Part shown: positions 60,605 to 64,000 of the stretch, piece by piece
How the letters are laid out: each line of letters begins with the position of its first letter
Numbering within the stretch: position 1 is the first letter of the stretch
Assembly (NCBI GenBank): GCA_035318925.1
Contig: DATHDS010000015.1
Span: forward strand, 25,680 to 89,679
From: VAXT01 sp035318925
GTDB taxonomy: Bacteria > Actinomycetota > Thermoleophilia > Gaiellales > Gaiellaceae
Direction of reading: 5' to 3'
DNA: 64,000 nt
Notes under the pieces: generated by a model
Told to the model about the DNA's origin: nothing
Seen by the model: the letters and a program-made list of their open reading frames with translations, nothing else
Databases searched by the model: none
Position numbers and translations under genes: made by a program

Positions 60605-61935
60605 CCGGGCTGGGTCTCGTCGGCTGCGATCCAACGCGCGTCGCGCACGTAGGGGAAGCTCAGGAACCGCCTGCGGGCCGAGAGGTGGGAGCCGAGCGAG
60701 TTCGTCGCGCTGACGACGTCGCCGTCGGGAATTAGCCGCACCGCCCGGTCGGCGATGCGGTCGTGAGCCGAGACGTGCGAGGCGTAGGCCTGGTAGGCCT
60801 CGGCGCCCGGCAGCCCTCGCCAGAGCGGAAATGCGCCCAGCCGGTAGTTGGCGGCGAGCGCCACCACGACGGCTAGCGCCGCGAGCGCGACGGCTCTGCG
60901 CTCACTCCCTCTGGCCAGTCGGCCGGCGCCGAGCACCGAGGCCACGACCAGCGGCGGGATCAACCCGGCGGTGTAGTGGTGGTGGATCGACACCTGGGTG
61001 TCCGTGGCCGAGAGCAGGTTGAGGCCGAGCTCCGGAATCGCGGCGACAAGGGCGAGCGGCGCCGCCGCGAAGAGCAGCGCGAGCGGGAGCAGCAGGTCGG
61101 CGAGATAGTGGAGCCCTTCCCAGTCGAAGGCGGCGCTCAGCAAGCGCCCGGGATGGGTGAAGGCGGTCGCGACGATCTGGCGCGGAGAGTGGCCGAGCGC
61201 GCCGTAGCGGTCGTAGAAGCTGGACGAGGCGCCGTGGTTGAAGTGCGGCAGGACGAGCTCGATCGAGATGCCGGCGAGCAGCACGCCGAACACCGCGATT
61301 GCGCTGCCGGCGAGGAAGCGCCGCCGGGAAACGGCGTACCAGACGCCCATCCCGGCGATCACGAGCGGGATCTCCTCCTTCGTCAGCGCGGCCAGCGCGG
61401 CGAAGACGGCGAAGGGAACGAGGCGGTCCTCGTCGAGGTACCAGAAGGCAAAGAGCAGAAGCGGGCACGCGAGCGCTACGGGGTGGAACTCGTTCAGCGT
61501 CAGCCACTCGACGGCCGGATAGAGGAGATACGCCAGCGCGAAGCCGAGCGCGGCCCGCTCCGAGCCGAGGTACTTCCGGGCGAGCCAGAACACCGGCAGC
61601 GCGCCGAGCGCGACCGCGACCGCCTGCGCCGCGAGGAGCATGGTCGGGCTCGGCCAGAGCCACCAGAGCGGGGCGAAGAGGACGAGGATCGGATCGACGT
61701 GCGAGCCGAGCCGCGACACCTGCTCGCCCTGGAGGTTCGTCACTGCCAGCGGGTGCCCGTGCGCCGTCGCCCAGACGGCCTGCGTCATGTTGCCGAGGTC
61801 GAACCGCCCGACGTTGAACGAGCGGTAGCCGAGGATGGAGAGGGCGCCGAAGCCGCACGCGTAGGCGGAAATCGCCGCCCACAGGAGCCTTTTCGGCCCC
61901 GGGGTCAGAGCAGCTCTTCGATCAAGGACCGCCAC
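60400..61935 (-). CDS. DUF2079 membrane protein (GT-C fold candidate)
   Basis: 511-aa protein with about eleven membrane segments. SYRSFNVGRFDLGNMTQAVWATAHG near 40-60 and GSHVDPILVLFAPLWWLWPSP near 78 are DUF2079 landmarks; members are candidate glycosyltransferases. The last conserved piece is SDDGVLVFQRR; after that comes a tail antisense to the GT87 gene. A GTG at 61935 is possible, but CTG 61908 overlaps the GT4 stop as CTGA and fits the pattern seen elsewhere. Confidence 0.78.
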   Translation of the reverse strand: MAVLDRRAALTPGPKRLLWAAISAYACGFGALSILGYRSFNVGRFDLGNMTQAVWATAHGHPLAVTNLQGEQVSRLGSHVDPILVLFAPLWWLWPSPTMLLAAQAVAVALGALPVFWLARKYLGSERAALGFALAYLLYPAVEWLTLNEFHPVALACPLLLFAFWYLDEDRLVPFAVFAALAALTKEEIPLVIAGMGVWYAVSRRRFLAGSAIAVFGVLLAGISIELVLPHFNHGASSSFYDRYGALGHSPRQIVATAFTHPGRLLSAAFDWEGLHYLADLLLPLALLFAAAPLALVAAIPELGLNLLSATDTQVSIHHHYTAGLIPPLVVASVLGAGRLARGSERRAVALAALAVVVALAANYRLGAFPLWRGLPGAEAYQAYASHVSAHDRIADRAVRLIPDGDVVSATNSLGSHLSARRRFLSFPYVRDARWIAADETQPGYADRWDPLATATDLARLRRNPRWRLVFSDDGVLVFQRRTKSTAKSPTSAASRATTSQTIRSSAKTSR

Positions 61936-62969
61936 CTCGCGCCGAGCACCTCCTCACTTGCCCGTTCCTCGTAGATCTTCCTGCCGCCGATGCTGAGCCG
62001 CCGGGCGAGCTCGGGGTCGCCCGCCACCTGCCGCATGGCCTCCGCCAACGCCGTGGGGTCGCCCGGAGGAACGAGCAGCGCGTTCTCGCCGTCGGTCAGG
62101 AGCTCGCGCGCCCCGGGCGTGTCCGCCGTGATCAGCGGCGTGCCGCAGGCAAGTGCCTGGAAGGCCTTGTTCGGGATCACCCGGAGCGCCTTGTCCGAGG
62201 TGCCGAAGATCCCGAGCGCGCAGCCTGCGCCCCAGTACTCGTCCGGCAGGTCCTCGTACTGGATCCACTGCACCCATTCGACGTTCTCGGGCCGGCGCTC
62301 CATCGCCTTGTCGAGCTGGCCGCTGCCGATGAGGCGAATCCGAAGCTCGGGCGCGAGCCGGGCCGCCTCGAGGATGACGTCGAGCCCGTGGAGCGGAATC
62401 AGCTTGCCGACGAAGAGGAAGCGGAACGGCTCGTCGGCGCGCCAGCCGGCATGGAACAGGCGGTCTTCCGCGCCCACGAGGCAGACGCTCACGCGCGACC
62501 GCGGAATCTCGCCCAGCTCGGCAAGGAAGTCCGCGTCCGCCTCCGTGTCGGCGACGACCAGGTCCGGCAGCCGCAGCGCCCGACGGTCGACGGCGCGCAG
62601 GATCCAGGCGGCGAGCAGCCCCTGACGGAAGCGCTTCCGGTCGGAGACGAGGGTCTCGTGGAGCGAGACGAGCGGGTTGAAGAGCAGCGGCTTCTTGCCG
62701 GCGATGCGGCGTGCGTGCGGAACGTCGAAGTGGCCGGGATACCCGACGACGACGGCGTCGAAGGTGTCGCGCGGCGAGAACCGCAGCCGCAGCTCCGCCA
62801 CCGCGAGCCGGGCCCCCGTTCTCCAGCGGGCCGACCAGTTGTCCCGGCGCCCCTCCCAGACCGGTGTGTGGCGTTCGATCACGTCGACGCCTGCGCCGCG
62901 GAGCGCGGACATGACCTCGGCGTTCCGCGGATAGTCACGCTCGTAGGTCCCGAAGTAGAGGACGCGCAA
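61905..62969 (-). CDS. GT4 family glycosyltransferase
   Basis: 354-aa GT-B fold glycosyltransferase. LYFGTYERDYPRNAEVM at the N-terminus, FLFVGKLIPLHGLDVILEAARLAP near 195 for donor binding, and IPNKAFQALACGTPLITADTPGARELL near 265-290 containing the catalytic E-x7-E type region. Likely transfers a sugar in envelope polysaccharide or glycolipid synthesis. Starts with TTG 62969; 12 bp after the GT2 gene. Confidence 0.83.
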   Translation of the reverse strand: MRVLYFGTYERDYPRNAEVMSALRGAGVDVIERHTPVWEGRRDNWSARWRTGARLAVAELRLRFSPRDTFDAVVVGYPGHFDVPHARRIAGKKPLLFNPLVSLHETLVSDRKRFRQGLLAAWILRAVDRRALRLPDLVVADTEADADFLAELGEIPRSRVSVCLVGAEDRLFHAGWRADEPFRFLFVGKLIPLHGLDVILEAARLAPELRIRLIGSGQLDKAMERRPENVEWVQWIQYEDLPDEYWGAGCALGIFGTSDKALRVIPNKAFQALACGTPLITADTPGARELLTDGENALLVPPGDPTALAEAMRQVAGDPELARRLSIGGRKIYEERASEEVLGARWRSLIEELL

Positions 62970-62981
62970 GCTAGTACCCGC

Positions 62982-63920
62982 TCAGCTGAGGATCTCTTCG
63001 ACCTGCGCGACCTCGCGCTGGTCTGCACCGGCCCGTTCCTCGTGGTGGCTCGTGACCATCTCGCTGATCAGTCCGAGCGAGAAGAACTGGAGGCCGACGA
63101 CGACGAGCAGGACGCCGAGCGTCAGCAGGGGCCGCTGGCCGATCGCGGACCCGGTTGCCTTCAGCACGGTCAGGTAGACGAGGATCGCCGTGCCCAGAAA
63201 CCCCAGGACGAGCCCGAGCCCGCCGAAGAGATGCAGCGGGCGGTGGCGGTACCGGCCCATGAAGGTCACCGTCAGCAGGTCGAGGAACCCCCGGACGTAG
63301 CGCTCGAGCCCGTAGCGGGAGCGTCCGTGCGTCCGCGGCCGGTGGTTCACGGGCAGCTCGGCGACGCGGTAGCCGCGGTAGTGGGCGAGCACCGGGATGA
63401 ACCGGTGCAGCTCGCCGTAGAGCGGAAGCCCGCGGACGACCTCGGCGCGGTACGCCTTCAGGCCGCAGTTCATGTCGTGCAGGCGCAGCCCCGAGACGCG
63501 GCCGGTGACGACGTTGAAGATCCGTGAGACGAGCCGCCGGCGCCAGGGATCGCGGCGGCGCGCCTTCCAGCCGGAGACGAGGTCGAACCCCTCCTCCAGC
63601 TTCGCCAGCAGGTGGGGGATTTCCGCCGGGTCGTCCTGGAGGTCGCCGTCGATCGTGACGACCGTGTCTCCCTGCGCCTGGGCGAAGCCGGCCGCGAGCG
63701 CCGCGGACTTGCCGAAATTGCGGCGGAGGCGGACGACCTTCACGTTCGTCGCCCCCGAGTGCAGCCGGGTGAGCGCCGAGAACGTCCCGTCCTGGGAGCC
63801 GTCGTCGACGAAGATCGCCTCCCAGGGCTCGCCCGCCGGCTGGAATGCAGCCTCGAGCTCGTCGTAGAGGAGGGCGACGCTTCGCTCCTCGTCGTGCACC
63901 GGGACGACGACCGAGATCAC
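62982..63920 (-). CDS. Polyprenyl-phosphate glycosyltransferase with two C-terminal membrane helices (GT2, GtrB/ArnC type)
   Basis: 312-aa membrane glycosyltransferase. VVVPVHDEERSV at the start, FVDDGSQDGT near 38, TIDGDLQDDPAEIP near 92 (metal-binding DLQD), and C-terminal membrane segments LHLFGGLGLVLGFLGTAILVYLT and LLTLGVLLVVVGLQFFSLGL. It makes a polyprenyl-phosphate sugar for use outside the membrane. GTG start. Confidence 0.87.
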   Translation of the reverse strand: MISVVVPVHDEERSVALLYDELEAAFQPAGEPWEAIFVDDGSQDGTFSALTRLHSGATNVKVVRLRRNFGKSAALAAGFAQAQGDTVVTIDGDLQDDPAEIPHLLAKLEEGFDLVSGWKARRRDPWRRRLVSRIFNVVTGRVSGLRLHDMNCGLKAYRAEVVRGLPLYGELHRFIPVLAHYRGYRVAELPVNHRPRTHGRSRYGLERYVRGFLDLLTVTFMGRYRHRPLHLFGGLGLVLGFLGTAILVYLTVLKATGSAIGQRPLLTLGVLLVVVGLQFFSLGLISEMVTSHHEERAGADQREVAQVEEILS

Positions 63921-63929
63921 GCCTGGAGC

Positions 63930-64000
63930 CTAGCCGGGAGCAGGAGGTGGAGGCGGAGGCGGAGGTGGAGGCGGCGGCGGCGGCGGCGGCAGCAGCGGAG
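63930..64000 (-). CDS. 3' end of a gene with a polyproline tail (cut by the window)
   Basis: On the minus strand an open frame without stop enters from the edge and ends at TAG (63930-63932). The visible 23 codons read PLLPPPPPP... PPAPG: almost only Pro. The same kind of tail ends the PBP1A protein at 59304. The rest of the gene is outside the window, so its function cannot be told. Confidence 0.55.
   Translation of the reverse strand, partial: PLLPPPPPPPPPPPPPPPPAPG

Overview
The window is about 64 kb of high-GC chromosome around a replication origin. The gene order gyrA-gyrB-dciA-recF-dnaN-dnaA | rpmH-rnpA-yidD-yidC-khpB-rsmG-parA-parB is the classical bacterial oriC neighbourhood. It reads leftward up to dnaA and rightward from rpmH, so the core genes lie on the leading strands. 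High GC, a DciA gene between recF and gyrB, a PE-LIG-POL LigD, an MshD-like tandem GNAT, many GTG/TTG starts and very tight packing point to an actinobacterium. A deep lineage such as Thermoleophilia is my guess, not something the sequence proves.

Left arm (1-35 kb): a Zn/Mn ABC transporter; a split TauE/SafE permease; trehalose-phosphatase; PolX; a thiamine salvage operon (thiD-thiM-thiE-thiL) under a TPP riboswitch with an orphan peptide-type permease behind it; a MrfA-like helicase; NDH-2; LigD; accA and accD; a fatty acid synthesis operon (fabZ-fabH-fabD-fabG-fabF) without acpP; a short biotin ligase; a secreted amidase; an NfeD-slipin-GalT operon; and a MerR-type regulator.

Centre (35-50 kb): the origin region. 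The dnaN-dnaA gap carries an AT-rich stretch, TAG-type trinucleotides and a DnaA-box-like 9-mer. A second DnaA-box cluster lies between dnaA and rpmH. rpmH (44 aa) is present. A tRNA-Ile(GAT) follows the origin genes.

Right arm (50-64 kb): cell envelope genes. These are a BFN nuclease, an L,D-transpeptidase, a CPBP protease, an MscS channel coupled to a class A penicillin-binding protein, and several polyprenyl-phosphate sugar transferases.

Two features stand out. (1) A three-copy structured element of 160-220 bp at 2375, 26687 and 35366 folds end to end into a rod with compensatory base changes between copies, has an invariant internal loop, and abuts a stop codon each time. I do not recognise it. 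(2) Adjacent genes overlap through NTGA junctions in all four forms (ATGA, GTGA, TTGA, CTGA), which places recF and galT on CTG start codons. Other points are divergent genes whose ATG codons interlock in CATG, two divergent pairs with starts 6 bp apart, gyrase residues resembling quinolone-resistance substitutions, and three DnaA-box-like sites near ligD.
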